From: Bacillus sp. FJAT-47783
Lineage (GTDB): Bacteria > Bacillota > Bacilli > Bacillales > Aeribacillaceae
Direction: 5' to 3'
Assembly: GCF_022808615.1 (NCBI RefSeq)
Contig: NZ_JAKZKS010000003.1
Location: 124,001 to 188,000, forward strand
Length of the DNA: 64,000 bases
The notes beneath the pieces are model-generated. The model made no database searches. It was given only the letters and a program-made list of their open reading frames with translations, and was not told where the DNA came from. Below are positions 63,454 to 64,000 of this stretch, piece by piece; the first letter of the stretch is position 1, and each line of letters opens with the position of its first letter. A program made the position numbers and the translations under genes.

Positions 63454-63487
63454 AAAAGCCGACTCAAATTTTACTGAGCCGGCCGAG
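63453..63487 (-). terminator. Terminator after the unknown gene at the right edge
   Basis: GCCGGCTCA pairs with TGAGTCGGC (one G-U) on the minus strand, followed by six T. A second hairpin (GACGCTA/TAGCGTC, about 63484-63520) lies just upstream. Both are downstream of the gene ending at 63583. Confidence 0.75.
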
Positions 63488-63582
63488 ACGCTAATAGCAA
63501 GGTATTGTATATAGCGTCTTCATGAATCTAATAAAAAATGCATTTACTAACGGAAATCCGCATTTTGTCATTCGGGTTATTA

Positions 63583-64000
63583 TTAATACTCCTTAAGGGG
63601 TACCTTATCTATGTATGTTTTTAACTTAATATTATAATGACTTTCTATATCTTCCCCCAATTGAAAACATAGAGATTTTAATTTTTCAACAATATATTTT
63701 AAATCAAACACATTATAAATTTTTTGTACTTCCCAAATGGAATTTATTCGTGCTTTTTTATTAAAAGGTAATAACGATATAATCGGTTCGTCTTCATCAT
63801 ATTCAAGCGAATAATATCTGAATTCTGGAACTGTTCCTTTTTTCTCAATATTAGATATCCATTTATTTAAATATAAATAGAATTCTAATAAAGCAATATT
63901 TTCTTCAAAATACAATTTATCATTTATTCTAATTTTGAAGTCCCCTTCAATTCGAAATGCGGTAGAAGAGTCTTTTCTTAATCTTTTAGGAATATCTGAT
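63583..64000 (-). CDS. Hypothetical protein, 5' end outside window
   Basis: The open frame continues through the right edge, so at least 138 residues are visible and the TTG at 63915 need not be the start. Upstream in-frame residues include IPKRLRKDSSTAFRIEGDFK, then INDKLYFEENIALLEFYLYL; the C-terminus is KTYIDKVPLKEY. It is acidic, aromatic-rich and soluble, with AT-rich codons unlike its neighbours. The pattern (ligand-like beta start, SSIW-type tail region) recalls small immunity-like proteins such as DUF7878, but I do not recognise it firmly. Function unknown. Confidence 0.6.
   Translation of the reverse strand, partial: SDIPKRLRKDSSTAFRIEGDFKIRINDKLYFEENIALLEFYLYLNKWISNIEKKGTVPEFRYYSLEYDEDEPIISLLPFNKKARINSIWEVQKIYNVFDLKYIVEKLKSLCFQLGEDIESHYNIKLKTYIDKVPLKEY

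Overview
The window is a stretch of chromosome from an endospore-forming, low-GC member of the Bacillaceae. The evidence is gene content and order: SpoVB, BofC, SafA, a CoxA-like spore lipoprotein, Spo0B and SpoIVFA/SpoIVFB lie among alaS-recD2-mnmA, aspS-hisS, relA-apt-recJ-secDF, tgt-queA-ruvB-ruvA, the nad cluster, obg-rpmA-rplU and minD-minC-mreD-mreC-mreB-radC-maf. This order matches the Bacillus subtilis yrz/yrv/yrb to ysx region. Species cannot be fixed from the sequence. Most genes are on the minus strand, so transcription units read from high to low coordinates.

Layout by position. 0-11 kb: the start of an IreB-family gene, alaS with an alanine T-box, an AI-2E-type permease, two small proteins, recD2, a TPR protein, mnmA, a cysteine desulfurase and cymR (tRNA thiolation and sulfur control). 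11-20 kb: rarA and an RsfA-family regulator broken by a frameshift on the plus strand, then tcdA, 6S-1 RNA, aspS-hisS with a T-box, yrzK and a cell-wall amidase. 20-34 kb: dtd, relA, apt, recJ, a LapA-like protein, a CDF metal exporter, secDF, comN, spoVB, a YetF-family protein, an ArsB/NhaD-type permease and yrzE. 34-41 kb: yajC, tgt, queA, a DUF2905 protein, ruvB, ruvA, bofC, a YebC protein and a CoxA-like lipoprotein. 41-49 kb: NAD synthesis (nadE, nadA, nadC, nadB, nifS, niaR), interrupted by the spore coat gene safA. 49-62.8 kb: pheA, pheB, obg, spo0B, rpmA, prp, rplU, an RNase E/G gene, spoIVFB, spoIVFA, minD, minC, mreD, mreC, mreB, radC and maf.

Only the right end (62.8-64 kb) looks accessory. 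It holds a roughly 480 bp internally deleted insertion sequence with fragments of both ends of an IS1634-like transposase, a short orphan reading-frame tail, and the 3' part of an AT-rich gene of unknown function that runs off the window.

I did not find a convincing new multi-gene system. The observations most worth a second look are regulatory or degenerate: an A8-tract frameshift in the RsfA-family gene; the hisS T-box, whose best specifier triplet reads AAC (Asn), overlapping CAC (His), with a discriminator match to G73; a terminator-like hairpin after nadE that buries the ribosome-binding site of the next lipoprotein gene; the MITE-like IS remnant; and two degenerate copies of what looks like a Bacillaceae intergenic repeat.
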